64,000 nucleotides of DNA from Actinomycetota bacterium (GTDB lineage: Bacteria; Actinomycetota; Thermoleophilia; Gaiellales; F1-60-MAGs149), in assembly GCA_026392355.1 (NCBI GenBank), contig JAPLCF010000041.1, forward strand, positions 140,716 to 204,715, in the 5' to 3' direction. Shown here one piece after another: positions 1-11,156 of the stretch. How positions within the stretch are numbered: position 1 is the stretch's first letter; each line of letters begins with the position of its first letter. Under the pieces are notes generated by a model. It ran no database searches. It worked only from the letters and a program-made list of their open reading frames with translations, and was not told where the DNA came from. The translations under genes were made by a program, and so were the position numbers.

Positions 1-3000
1 TCCTGCCGGGCGCGCCTGTCGCGTACCTGCCGCATCGCGGTGTCGACTGGGGCTCGGGCCTGGCGCCGGCGCCACACCTCGTGGGCGAGCGTGCGCACGC
101 CCTGGCCGTGCTCGCCGAAGGCGGGGTCGTGGCCGTCTCGGCCGACGCACTTGTCGAGCGCCTGCCGGGACGCACGACGCGTCCTGCGGGCTTCCGCATT
201 GCCAAGGGCGATGCGATCGATCGCGACGCGCTGGTCGCCCGCCTCGTCGCGATGGGGTACGAGCGCGTGGACGGTTCCGTCGATGAGCGCGGGCAGGTCT
301 CCGTGCGCGGCGATCTCGTTGACGTCTTTCCCACGACCGGCCGTGAGCCGATTCGCGTCGATCTCTTCGGCGACGACGTCGAGCGCCTGTCGTCGTTCTC
401 CACGCTGACGCAGCGCTCGCTGCGCGACGTCGCGGAAATCACGATCCATCCGGCCAGCGATGGCGACACCGGGGATCTGCACGAGCGCCTTGGCGATGAG
501 GGCCCGCATCTGCCCGAGGGCCTCGTGGCGCTGGCGCCCGAGCTGATCAGCGCTGGTCCGCTTGTGCTCTGGGATGCGCCGGAGGTGCTGGCGGCAGGCC
601 GCGAACGCATCGAAGAAATCGCCGGCCCGGCGCGTCGCGCCTATCTGACGCACGAGCAGCTCGCCGACACGCTCGAGGGTGCCCATCGGCTGGACGTGCT
701 GCCGACGGGCCAGGCCGTGGTCTTCGAGGGGCATGCGCCAGCGCTCGCCGCTCGCGGCCTCGCCGAGATTGAGCGCGCGCTGAAGGGGCTTGCCGGCCGC
801 GACCTGCGGGTTGTGTTGTCGTTCCCGCACCTCGGCGATGCCGAGCGTGCGATCCGGCAGCTCAAGCGCCTCGACGTGGCGTGGCTCGAAGAGGGTGAGA
901 GCCTGCCGGACGCCGCGGGCGTCTATGCCGTCGTGGGGCCGCTGCGTCGCGGCATGGTTGCGCCCACGGCGCGCATCGCGGTGATCACCGGCTCATCGCT
1001 GTTCCGCTCGCGTCGTACCGCGCCGGCGCGGGGTGGTCGGGCGATCGCATCGTTTGGCGATCTACGTCCCGGTGACGTCGTCGTCCACGAGGATCATGGC
1101 GTCGGACGCTTCGAGCGCTTTGAGACACGCACCGTCGGTGGCATGACGCGCGACTACCTCGACCTCGCGTTCCGCGGTGAGGATCGCCTCTATCTGCCGC
1201 ACGAGCAGATCTCCAAGCTGACGCGCTACGTCGGCGCCGATGGCAAGGAGCCACAGCTGTCGAAGCTCGGCGGCAAGACGTGGCTGCAGATGAAGGCCCG
1301 CGCGCGCGTCGCCGTCCGCGAGATGGCCGGCGAACTCCTGGCGCTCTACGCCCAGCGCCAGTCGATCCCAGGCGTCTCCCATGACGAGCCAGGCGAGCTG
1401 CTGCGGCGCGTCGAGGAGGGCTTCGCGTACAGCGAGACGGACGACCAGGCGCGCGCAATCGAAGAGGTGATGGACGATCTCTCCCAGGATCGCCCGATGG
1501 ACCGCCTGATTTGCGGCGACGTGGGCTTCGGCAAGACCGAGGTTGCCCTGCGTGCGGCCGTGCGCGTGGTGGAGTCGGGCAAGCAGGTGTTGCTGCTCGC
1601 ACCGACGACGATCCTCGCGCAGCAGCACGGCGCCACCTTCCGTAGCCGCCTGATGGACCTGCCGGTGCGCATCGAGGTCGTCTCGCGCATGCGGTCGGCG
1701 AAGGAGTCGAAGGAGGTCGTCGCCGACTTCCGCGACGGCAAGGTCGACCTGCTGATCGGCACGCACCGCGTGCTGTCGCGCGATGTTGTGCCGAACGATC
1801 TCGGCCTCGTGATCGTCGATGAGGAGCAGCGCTTTGGCGTGGCACAGAAGGAGCTGCTGCGTCAGATGCGCACCGAAGTTGATGTGCTCGCGCTGTCGGC
1901 CACGCCGATCCCGCGCACGCTGCATATGTCGTTGGCGGGCCTGCGCGACATCTCCGTGATCGCCACGCCGCCGCGCGGGCGCCGCCCGATCCACACGCAC
2001 GTGGGTGAGTACGACGACGAGCAGGTGGCGGGAGCCTTGCGACGCGAGGTCGAGCGTGGGGGGCAGGCGTTCTATCTCCACAACCGTGTCGAGACGATCG
2101 ACGAGGCCACACAGCATCTGAGCCAGCTCTGCCCCGAGTTGCGGTTCGGCATCGGACATGGCCAGATGACGGAGCGTCAGCTCGAGGACGTGATGGCGGC
2201 ATTCCTCCGCGGCGACCACGACGTGTTGGTGGCCACGACGATCATCGAATCGGGCCTCGACATTCCCACGGCCAACACGCTGATTGTCGATCGCGCCGAC
2301 CTGCTCGGGCTCTCCCAGCTGTACCAGATCCGTGGCCGCGTCGGCCGTTCGGACGTGACGGCGCACGCGTACCTGCTCTACCCTGACGCCAGCGAGCTGT
2401 CGGAGGAGGCACGTGCTCGGCTCGCGGCCCTCGCCGACTACACCGAGCTGGGTTCGGGCTTCCGCGTTGCCATGCGAGATCTCGAGCTGCGCGGTGCGGG
2501 CAACCTGCTCGGGGACGAGCAGTCCGGCCACGTCGCTGCGATCGGCTTTGAGCTCTACTGCGACCTGCTGGCCGAAGCCGTTGCCGACCTCCAGGGGGTG
2601 GCCCCCGAGTCGATGGCGACGGGTCCGCGTATCGACCTCGCGCTCGACGCCTACGTCCCCGCCGAATACGTGGGCCTCGAGGCGATCAAGATGGATGTCC
2701 ACCGACGAATCGCGCTCGCGGTCGAGATCGACCAGCTGCGCGATCTCGAGCTCGAGCTGGCCGATCGCTTTGGCCCCGTCCCGGATCCCGTGCAGAACCT
2801 GATCGGCATGCAAGAGCTCCGCCTAGCCGTTGCGCCGCTCGGCAATGTCGTGGTGCAGGTGGGGAAAAACGGCGCGCGTATCACCGGCGCACGCCTCTCG
2901 CTCGACGAGGCGCGGACGCTACGCGAGCGGCTCGACGGCGTGCTGGCAACGCCGGCCAAAGACGAGTTGCGATTGCCCGTTGGGGAGTCCGGATCACCCA

Positions 3001-3059
3001 TCGATCGGGCGCGAGAACTGGCCGATGCTATTATCGGCCTGCGGTCGGAAGCGTTCTAA
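1..3059 (+). CDS. mfd: Transcription-repair coupling factor Mfd, 5' end outside window
   Basis: Mfd is a DNA translocase that removes RNA polymerase stalled at lesions and recruits UvrA. The reading frame is open from the first bases, so the N-terminus lies upstream; about 1018 codons are visible of the roughly 1150 usual for the family. In order I see the end of the UvrB-like N-terminal part, the RNA-polymerase-interacting region (HEDHGVGRFE), Walker A GDVGFGKTE, the DEEQ box (IVDEEQRFGV), SATPIPRTL, the QxRGRVGR helicase motif and the C-terminal TRCF domain. The stop is followed 60 bp later by a lipoprotein foldase gene. Identification is firm; only the start is missing. Confidence 0.97.
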   Translation, partial: LPGAPVAYLPHRGVDWGSGLAPAPHLVGERAHALAVLAEGGVVAVSADALVERLPGRTTRPAGFRIAKGDAIDRDALVARLVAMGYERVDGSVDERGQVSVRGDLVDVFPTTGREPIRVDLFGDDVERLSSFSTLTQRSLRDVAEITIHPASDGDTGDLHERLGDEGPHLPEGLVALAPELISAGPLVLWDAPEVLAAGRERIEEIAGPARRAYLTHEQLADTLEGAHRLDVLPTGQAVVFEGHAPALAARGLAEIERALKGLAGRDLRVVLSFPHLGDAERAIRQLKRLDVAWLEEGESLPDAAGVYAVVGPLRRGMVAPTARIAVITGSSLFRSRRTAPARGGRAIASFGDLRPGDVVVHEDHGVGRFERFETRTVGGMTRDYLDLAFRGEDRLYLPHEQISKLTRYVGADGKEPQLSKLGGKTWLQMKARARVAVREMAGELLALYAQRQSIPGVSHDEPGELLRRVEEGFAYSETDDQARAIEEVMDDLSQDRPMDRLICGDVGFGKTEVALRAAVRVVESGKQVLLLAPTTILAQQHGATFRSRLMDLPVRIEVVSRMRSAKESKEVVADFRDGKVDLLIGTHRVLSRDVVPNDLGLVIVDEEQRFGVAQKELLRQMRTEVDVLALSATPIPRTLHMSLAGLRDISVIATPPRGRRPIHTHVGEYDDEQVAGALRREVERGGQAFYLHNRVETIDEATQHLSQLCPELRFGIGHGQMTERQLEDVMAAFLRGDHDVLVATTIIESGLDIPTANTLIVDRADLLGLSQLYQIRGRVGRSDVTAHAYLLYPDASELSEEARARLAALADYTELGSGFRVAMRDLELRGAGNLLGDEQSGHVAAIGFELYCDLLAEAVADLQGVAPESMATGPRIDLALDAYVPAEYVGLEAIKMDVHRRIALAVEIDQLRDLELELADRFGPVPDPVQNLIGMQELRLAVAPLGNVVVQVGKNGARITGARLSLDEARTLRERLDGVLATPAKDELRLPVGESGSPIDRARELADAIIGLRSEAF

Positions 3060-3118
3060 ACGGCGCTTTCATGCGACTCGCATCGGATCTCACCATCACT
3101 CTCGGAGCCTCTTCTCCT

Positions 3119-4183
3119 ATGCGCAAAGCCCTTTCCATTGCCCTTCTGCTCGTCGCCATCGCCGCTGTTATGACGGCCTGTGGCGGCTCCGATAGCGGGA
3201 GCAGCAAGCCCACGGTTCCGTCGGGCGATGTCGCCGTCGTCGGCGACCAGCCGATCACGCAGGAGCAGTTTGACCAGCTCTACGCATCTGCGGTCAAGCA
3301 GGGCGAGGCGAATGGCCAGACGGCACCGAAGAAGGGCTCCCCTGAGGAGAAGACCCTCAAGCAGCAGGTCCTGCAGAGCCTCGTGCAGAACGCCGAGATC
3401 CAGCAGGAAGCGGAGGCCAAGGGCATTAAGGTCGACGAGAAGAAGATTCAGGAGGACCTGACGGCGTTCAAGGCGCAGTGCTGTGAGGCCAAGCAGGCCA
3501 AGTACGACAAGTACCTCAAGGAGCAGGGGCTGACCGAGGCCCAGCTGCTCGATCAGTTCACGCTCCGTCAGCAGGCGCAGGCCCTCTACGACGACATCAC
3601 GAAGAACGTGAAGGTCACGGACGAAGAGGCCCAGAAGCAGTACGACAAGGACAAGAAGACGAAGTTCACGACCGCCGAGTCCCGCAAGGTCGCGCACATC
3701 CTGCTCGACGTCGCGCCGAAGGGGAAGGCCACGGCTGCCGACTGCGTCAAGGCGGAAGAGGTCCTCGCAGAGGTCAAGGCCAACCCGAACGATTGGAAGG
3801 CCCTCGTCAAGAAGTACTCGGCCGATCCGGGCTCGAAGGACACGGGTGGCGAGTACACGATCACCAACGACGAGAACTGGGACGCCGACTTCCGCAAGGC
3901 GGCCTTCGCCCTCAAGAACACGGGTGACATCACGGACCCGCCGGTGAAGTCGCAGTTCGGCTGCCACATCATCAAGGCGTTGGGCCCGGTCACGCCGGCC
4001 AAGGTGCAGGCCTTCAACGACGTCAAGCAGCAGATCATCGACGAGCTGTCGCAGACCAAGAAGAACGAGGCTGCCACGAAGTGGTTCGACGGCGTGCAGA
4101 AGGAATACGCCGCCAAGACGGGCTTCGCCAAGGGCTACTCGCTGCCGCCGCAGCAGACGACGTCCACCAGCACCGCCGGGTAG
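3119..4183 (+). CDS. SurA/PrsA-like peptidyl-prolyl isomerase lipoprotein
   Basis: This is a predicted extracytoplasmic foldase that assists folding of secreted proteins. The ATG at 3119 is chosen because it puts a signal peptide with a lipobox (VMTAC) at the N-terminus; an in-frame ATG at 3071 would add 16 unlikely residues. The protein has 354 aa: a SurA N-terminal-like helical region, then a parvulin-type PPIC domain at about residues 190-300 (AHILLD, GSKDTGGEY, FGCHIIK). It is rich in lysine and glutamate, unlike its neighbours. mazG starts on the next base after its stop, so the two are probably co-translated. The client proteins cannot be told from sequence. Confidence 0.88.
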   Translation: MRKALSIALLLVAIAAVMTACGGSDSGSSKPTVPSGDVAVVGDQPITQEQFDQLYASAVKQGEANGQTAPKKGSPEEKTLKQQVLQSLVQNAEIQQEAEAKGIKVDEKKIQEDLTAFKAQCCEAKQAKYDKYLKEQGLTEAQLLDQFTLRQQAQALYDDITKNVKVTDEEAQKQYDKDKKTKFTTAESRKVAHILLDVAPKGKATAADCVKAEEVLAEVKANPNDWKALVKKYSADPGSKDTGGEYTITNDENWDADFRKAAFALKNTGDITDPPVKSQFGCHIIKALGPVTPAKVQAFNDVKQQIIDELSQTKKNEAATKWFDGVQKEYAAKTGFAKGYSLPPQQTTSTSTAG

Positions 4184-6534
<2,351 letters not shown>

Positions 6535-6634
6535 TTATCGGTTTCGTAACAGGGTGATGCCGATCACCGTACGCGCGGAGGGATAGCCGCGGGGCGGACG
6601 TACTGTCGGGAACGGCCACACGGCCGGTTTCCGC

Positions 6635-8014
6635 ATGAGCACTCGTACCCGCAGCAGCCAGTACACCCGGCATCGCCAGCGCGCAGCCGCGCGCCGTCGT
6701 CGCGTTGTGCTGCTGCTCGTGGTCGCGACGGCGCTCTGCATTGTCGGCGTAGCGCTCGCGTATCCCCAGCTGAAGGGTTCGGAGACGCCGACGGCTGCTG
6801 CGCCAGCAGGGGACAAGCAGGCAGGCAACGCGGCCGGAGACAATGCCGCGAACGGTGGTGGTGGCGGTGGCGGTGCGAATTCCGACGGCGCTGCAGCCGA
6901 TGCAGGCGATGGTGATGGCAACGGTGACGGTGACGGTGCCGCGGCTGCGGCTGCCGCCATGAGCGCGAACGGCCTCCCGGTCGTGACCGAGGAGTGGCCG
7001 GACTGGAAGCCCACGCCGCAGGCACAGGCGGCGATCGATTTGGCCATCGCCAACGGTCGCCCACCACAATTTCTGATCTCGTCGTTCGACGGCGCGGCGG
7101 ACATCGACATGTACGGCACGTGGCTTCCGCTCGCCCAGGAACTCGGCGCGCGCTTCACCTTCTTCGTCAGCGGCATCTACCTCTTGCTGCCGGAGAACGC
7201 GACCGCGTACCAGCCGCCGCACAAGCCGGCCGGCTTCTCGAATCTCGGTGGCTATGCCGAGCTGGCCGGCTCGAAGAGCGCCGAGCAGAACCTCTACGAC
7301 AACTTCCGGGCCTTTGATGTCGCGCGGATGATGGGCAACGAGATCGGCAGCCACTACGTCTCGCATATCTGCGACGAGTCGAACACGTGGACAGCAGAGG
7401 ATTGGGTCAGCGAGCAATCGCAGTGGGAGCGGCTGATGCTCAGCCCCACCGAGGTCAACGGTCTGAAGACGCCGATCACCTCGGTCCTGACCAAGGACGA
7501 CTTTCACGGTGGGCGCACGCCGTGCCTGATGGGCGACAAGCCGGCGCTCTACACCGCGATGCGTCAGCTCGGCTACGAGTACGACGCCAGCCAGGAGGGC
7601 ATCCTCGGGCAATGGCCCACCAAGCAGCAGGGCTTGTGGAACTTCTCCCTGCCGTCGATCCCGCGCGTCGGCTCCAAGTACGCGACGCTCGCCATGGACT
7701 ACAACTTCTACTTCAACCACGGCAAGACGGACGATCCGGCCCGGCTGAAGACGCTCGAGAACTGGACGTACCGCAGCTACATGGGCGCGCTCAACGGGCT
7801 GTACACGTCGAACCGCGCGCCGCTCAGCATCGGCTCGCACTTCGCCACGTGGAACCACGGCGTCTACAACCGCGCGCTCGAGCGCATGCTGCGGAAGGCC
7901 TGCACCAAGCCCGAGGTGGCGTGTGTCGACTACATCACCCTCGCCCGCTGGCTCGACCAGCAGTCGCCGGCGCAGCTGGCGAAGTGGAACGCAGGCAATT
8001 TCAAGCAGTCGTAG
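6635..8014 (+). CDS. Membrane-anchored polysaccharide deacetylase-fold protein
   Basis: The 459-aa product begins with a basic stretch and one transmembrane helix (about residues 24-43). A long low-complexity Gly/Ala/Asp linker follows (to about residue 108), then a NodB-like domain. Metal-site motifs are recognisable: SSFDG for motif 1, GSHYVSH (HxxxH) for motif 2, and a GGRTPC segment where the R-x-P motif is expected. I infer an extracytoplasmic, membrane-tethered carbohydrate-modifying enzyme; the substrate is unknown. Motif 1 carries a single Asp instead of the usual DD, so activity could differ from classic deacetylases. The 100-bp gap upstream, after eno, contains no gene. Confidence 0.7.
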   Translation: MSTRTRSSQYTRHRQRAAARRRRVVLLLVVATALCIVGVALAYPQLKGSETPTAAAPAGDKQAGNAAGDNAANGGGGGGGANSDGAAADAGDGDGNGDGDGAAAAAAAMSANGLPVVTEEWPDWKPTPQAQAAIDLAIANGRPPQFLISSFDGAADIDMYGTWLPLAQELGARFTFFVSGIYLLLPENATAYQPPHKPAGFSNLGGYAELAGSKSAEQNLYDNFRAFDVARMMGNEIGSHYVSHICDESNTWTAEDWVSEQSQWERLMLSPTEVNGLKTPITSVLTKDDFHGGRTPCLMGDKPALYTAMRQLGYEYDASQEGILGQWPTKQQGLWNFSLPSIPRVGSKYATLAMDYNFYFNHGKTDDPARLKTLENWTYRSYMGALNGLYTSNRAPLSIGSHFATWNHGVYNRALERMLRKACTKPEVACVDYITLARWLDQQSPAQLAKWNAGNFKQS

Positions 8015-8057
8015 GTACGGCGCACGCTCAAGGTGATCGGGGACAATCCCTCGTGCC

Positions 8058-9311
8058 ATGAGTGACGGAAGCCGCAACGACGTTGATGTACTGATCGTCG
8101 GTGCCGGGATGGGCGGTCTGACGACGGCGCTCGCGCTGCACCAGCGCGGGATCTCGTGCCGGATCCACGAGAGCGTCCGCGAGCTGCGCCCGCTGGGCGT
8201 CGGCATCAACCTGCTGCCGCATGCGATGGCACTGCTCGACCAGCTCGGCGTCGCAGATGCTGCGGCGGCGATTGCGGTGCAGACAGCCGAGCTCGCGTAC
8301 TACAACCGGCACGGACAGCTGATCTGGAGTGAGCCCCGCGGCCGGCTCGCCGGGTATCCGGCGCCACAGCTCTCGATCCACCGTGGCTACTTGCAGCTGC
8401 TGCTGCGGGACGCGGTCGTCGAGCGACTGGGAGCCGACGCGATTGTGATGGGGCAGGCGCTGACGGACGTCGCTACCGATGCGGACGGCGCAGTCGCCAC
8501 GTTTGCGCTGCGCGACGGCGGCAGTGCGACCGTGCGCGCACCGATTGTTGTGGCGGCCGACGGCATCCACTCGGTCGCCCGCGAGCGGCTGTATCCGGGG
8601 CAGGGCGCCGTGGGCTACGGCGGCCGCATGCTGTGGCGCGCCACCACGCAGGCAGCGCCGTATCTCGGTGGTCGCACGATGATCATGGCGGGGCACTCCC
8701 GCCAGAAGTTCGTCTGTTATCCGATCACCGAACCGGATGCCGCCGGGCTCCAGACCATCAATTGGATCGCCGAGCTTGCGGTGGAGCGCGACACGCCGCC
8801 AGCCCAGGATTGGTCGCGCCGGGTGGAGACCTCGCTCTTCCGGGAGCCGTTCGCCGACTGGCGCTTCCCGTGGCTTGACGTCCCCGCGTTGATCGACGGT
8901 GCCGAGGCGGTGTACGAGTATCCGCTGACGGACCGCGAGCCGCTCGAGCGTTGGACGGACGGGTGCGTGACGCTCCTCGGCGATGCCGCGCACGCCATGT
9001 ACCCCATCGGCTCCAATGGCGCCTCGCAGAGCATCCTCGATGCACTGGCGCTGGCGACAGCCGTAGCGGAGCACGGCGCGACCGCTGCAGCGCTCCTGGC
9101 CTATGAGGTCGAGCGCCGCGAGCCCACTACGCGGATCGTGCTCGCGAACCGCGGTAACGGCCCCGAGCAGGTGATGGAGCTCGCGGAGCAGCGCGCGCCA
9201 GAGGGGTTCGACGACATCGAGCAGGTGATTCCGCGTGTGGAGCTCGAGGAGATCGCCGCGCAGTACAAGCAGTTGGCAGGCTTCGCCATCAACCAAGTGG
9301 AGGGGAAATGA
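8058..9311 (+). CDS. PhzS-like FAD-dependent monooxygenase
   Basis: This is a class A flavoprotein monooxygenase of 417 aa. It has the FAD-binding GAGMGGL at residues 10-16, the DG motif (VAADGIHS) and the GD motif (GDAAHAMYPIGSNGAS). The segments RPLGVGIN, WSEPRG, SIHRG and the C-terminal arrangement resemble phenazine hydroxylase PhzS more than salicylate or UbiH enzymes. That similarity is from memory of the family and does not prove a phenazine substrate; no other phz gene is present. The next gene overlaps its stop by 4 bp (ATGA), so the two are probably translationally coupled. Confidence 0.82.
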   Translation: MSDGSRNDVDVLIVGAGMGGLTTALALHQRGISCRIHESVRELRPLGVGINLLPHAMALLDQLGVADAAAAIAVQTAELAYYNRHGQLIWSEPRGRLAGYPAPQLSIHRGYLQLLLRDAVVERLGADAIVMGQALTDVATDADGAVATFALRDGGSATVRAPIVVAADGIHSVARERLYPGQGAVGYGGRMLWRATTQAAPYLGGRTMIMAGHSRQKFVCYPITEPDAAGLQTINWIAELAVERDTPPAQDWSRRVETSLFREPFADWRFPWLDVPALIDGAEAVYEYPLTDREPLERWTDGCVTLLGDAAHAMYPIGSNGASQSILDALALATAVAEHGATAAALLAYEVERREPTTRIVLANRGNGPEQVMELAEQRAPEGFDDIEQVIPRVELEEIAAQYKQLAGFAINQVEGK

Positions 9312-9730
9312 CGCCCGAGCTCGAGCTAATCGCAACCGCTGTTGCCGAGCTGGCCGAGCCGTACGTCATCGGCGCGACCGACGCCGGCCTGCGCGAGGCC
9401 ATCCCAATCAGTGGTGGCACCGTCTCCGGCCTGCTGTTGAACGGCCGCATCGAGCCGGGCGGGGTGGACTGGTGCCTGACGCGTGACGATGGCGTCGCCG
9501 ACGTCTGGGCGCGGTACGCGATCCGCTGCGACGACGGTGCCAACGTGATGGTCACCAACGCTGGGCCGGTGCATCCGCAGCCGGACGGGACGTACGCGGG
9601 CTTCACCGTGCCGCAGTTCGAGTGCGGCGCGCCGGGGTACGAATGGACGCGTGCGGGCGTGTTCCTCTGTTCGTTGCTCGCCGCGGCCGATGGCGCATCG
9701 GTGCGGCTCGAGTTCTTCCGCGTGCGCTGA
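9308..9730 (+). CDS. DUF3237 (UPF0311) family protein
   Basis: The 140-aa product has the DUF3237 pattern: ISGGTVSG, LNGRI-PGGVDW, WARYAI-CDDGA and PQFECGAPGYEW. The family is a small beta-barrel of unknown biochemical role, often near oxidoreductases of aromatic catabolism. Its start overlaps the stop of the PhzS-like monooxygenase by 4 bp, suggesting the two act on the same pathway. It converges with the DUF1330 gene on the other strand only 3 bp beyond its stop. Confidence 0.8.
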   Translation: MTPELELIATAVAELAEPYVIGATDAGLREAIPISGGTVSGLLLNGRIEPGGVDWCLTRDDGVADVWARYAIRCDDGANVMVTNAGPVHPQPDGTYAGFTVPQFECGAPGYEWTRAGVFLCSLLAAADGASVRLEFFRVR

Positions 9731-9733
9731 GCC

Positions 9734-10048
9734 TCAGGCGCCGGGCTGAGGGCCGTCATAGCCCCCGATGATGATCAGGTCGCCCTCACTGCCGCTGATC
9801 CGCAGTGCTTTCGCGGCGGCATACTCGGGCGAGGCATAACAGTCGAGCGCAGCCTGGTACGACGGAAACTCAATCACCACGTTGCGGGCGCGCGCCGAGC
9901 CCTCAGCGTGCTCAAACGGGCCACCGCGGACGATGAAGCGTGCCCCGAACTTCGCGAACGCGACGCCATTCGCTGCGATGTAGGCACCGTAGGCCGCCTC
10001 ATCCTGCACGTCGATGCGCGCCACCCAGTAGCCCTTCGGCCCGGTCAT
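9734..10048 (-). CDS. DUF1330 family protein
   Basis: This 104-aa protein shows the DUF1330 features: KGYWVARIDV at the start, FGARFIVRGG in the middle and VVIEFPSYQAALDCYASPEY near the end. The fold is a ferredoxin-like alpha/beta dimer of unknown function. It follows the FtsB-like gene on the same strand with a 2-bp gap, so it may be co-transcribed with it although a functional link is not obvious. It converges with the DUF3237 gene. Confidence 0.85.
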   Translation of the reverse strand: MTGPKGYWVARIDVQDEAAYGAYIAANGVAFAKFGARFIVRGGPFEHAEGSARARNVVIEFPSYQAALDCYASPEYAAAKALRISGSEGDLIIIGGYDGPQPGA

Positions 10049-10050
10049 GA

Positions 10051-10302
10051 CTAGCGGTTGCCGACGGAGAACGGCGTCTCGCCGGGGAAGATGTAGCCGC
10101 GGCGGCGTGCCTCACGGACCAGCATCTCGCGCGTGCCGAGGGCGTCGCGCTCCTTGACGGCACGTTCCTTCGCTGCGCGCGCGTCGTCGAGCTGGGTGCG
10201 AGCACTCGTCAGCTCGGTCTGGGCGGTGCGGTAGGCGCGGATCGGTTGCACGAACAAGATCGCGAGGATCGCGACCACGCCGATGACCAGGAGCTTGCGC
10301 AC
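10051..10302 (-). CDS. FtsB/DivIC-like septum formation protein
   Basis: The 83-aa product has one N-terminal transmembrane helix (about residues 3-19) followed by a predicted coiled coil (about 25-60) and a short tail with RRRGYIFPGE. This is the layout of FtsB/DivIC septum initiators, which join FtsL and FtsQ in the divisome. The GTG at 10302 is chosen because it places the transmembrane helix at the N-terminus; the frame stays open further upstream but there overlaps the divergent DUF501 gene. In many actinobacteria this gene lies between eno and DUF501 on the same strand; here it is inverted. Confidence 0.75.
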   Translation of the reverse strand: MRKLLVIGVVAILAILFVQPIRAYRTAQTELTSARTQLDDARAAKERAVKERDALGTREMLVREARRRGYIFPGETPFSVGNR

Positions 10303-10317
10303 GCCGCTCGCTTCGCC

Positions 10318-10818
10318 ATGCGTTCCGTGACTCCTTCCGCGTACCCTGTCGGCGTGATTGATCCCACGGATCTGGTGTATCTCGAAGAGCAGCTTGGGCG
10401 CACGCCCTATCCGCCAGCGCGGATCGTGTGCCGCTGCAGCGCGGGGCGTCCCGTGGTCGTCGAGCAGCCGCCGACAACACCGGACGGTGAGCCGTTCCCC
10501 ACGGCGTACTGGCTCTGCTGCCCCGGGCTGATCCACGAGGTCTCGGTGCTGGAGTCGGCCGGTGGCGTGCGCGCGCTGGAGGAGCGGATGGCGGAGGATG
10601 ACGAGCTCGCCGCGGTATTCGACGCGGCCATGGAGCGCCATCGTGCCTTGCGGCCCGAGTATCGCCTCGGTATCGGTGGCGTGCGCAGCGAACGCGCGGT
10701 CAAGTGCCTGCATGCGCATGTCGCCTTCGCGCTGGCCAACCCGCCCTATCCGATCGGCGCGGCAGTCCTGGCGGACGCCGGTGGCATTCCGACGACCTGC
10801 TGCATGGAGCGCGCATGA
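10318..10818 (+). CDS. DUF501 family protein
   Basis: DUF501 proteins are conserved in actinobacteria between ftsB and ppx; their function is unknown. This copy (166 aa from the ATG at 10318) shows LEEQLGRTPYP, CRCSAGRPVVV, FPTAYWLCCPG, VKCLHAHVAFALANPP and the C-terminal CCMERA. The cysteines in the CRC and VKCLH segments may bind a metal. A GTG at 10354 would give a shorter protein and leave 51 bp between the divergent genes instead of 15 bp; I cannot decide between them. The next gene starts within its stop codon. Confidence 0.82.
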   Translation: MRSVTPSAYPVGVIDPTDLVYLEEQLGRTPYPPARIVCRCSAGRPVVVEQPPTTPDGEPFPTAYWLCCPGLIHEVSVLESAGGVRALEERMAEDDELAAVFDAAMERHRALRPEYRLGIGGVRSERAVKCLHAHVAFALANPPYPIGAAVLADAGGIPTTCCMERA

Positions 10819-11141
10819 AGCTCGATCCGATGACCGAGGTGGCGTTGCAGGCGTGGGGGGAGGCTCCAGCCACGGCGCGCCGCGTGCGGGCGGGGCTTGA
10901 TACGCGTGGACTCGCGGGCTTTGAACGGGCCTACACGGCGGTCCACGGGGAGCTCGTGAAGCGCGTTGGTCAGCACTTCACGCTCGCCGAGTTGGCCGTG
11001 GCGTGGCGCGAGGCAGATCGCTGGGCGCCCGACGTCGCGCTCGATGCGGCACGTCCGGCCGCGCCGCCCCGGTCTACGCCGCTGCTCGTTGACCTCGCCT
11101 GTCATCGGCTGCAGCGGAGTGCACGCGACGCGCACGAGTAG
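10815..11141 (+). CDS. Hypothetical protein, 108 aa
   Basis: I do not recognise this protein. It starts with the ATG overlapping the DUF501 stop by 4 bp, which supports it being real and co-translated. It is predicted to be mostly alpha-helical, with tryptophans at AVAWREADRW and a Pro/Arg-rich segment near residue 85. No signal peptide, membrane helix or metal motif is visible. It converges with the basic HTH protein gene after a 15-bp gap. Confidence 0.55.
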   Translation: MKLDPMTEVALQAWGEAPATARRVRAGLDTRGLAGFERAYTAVHGELVKRVGQHFTLAELAVAWREADRWAPDVALDAARPAAPPRSTPLLVDLACHRLQRSARDAHE

Positions 11142-11156
11142 CCCTGAGCGGAACGC

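Noticed and set aside
1062-2813. Long antisense open frame (583 aa) within mfd
   Set aside because: It is a shadow of high-GC coding sequence; mfd on the plus strand has full motif conservation.
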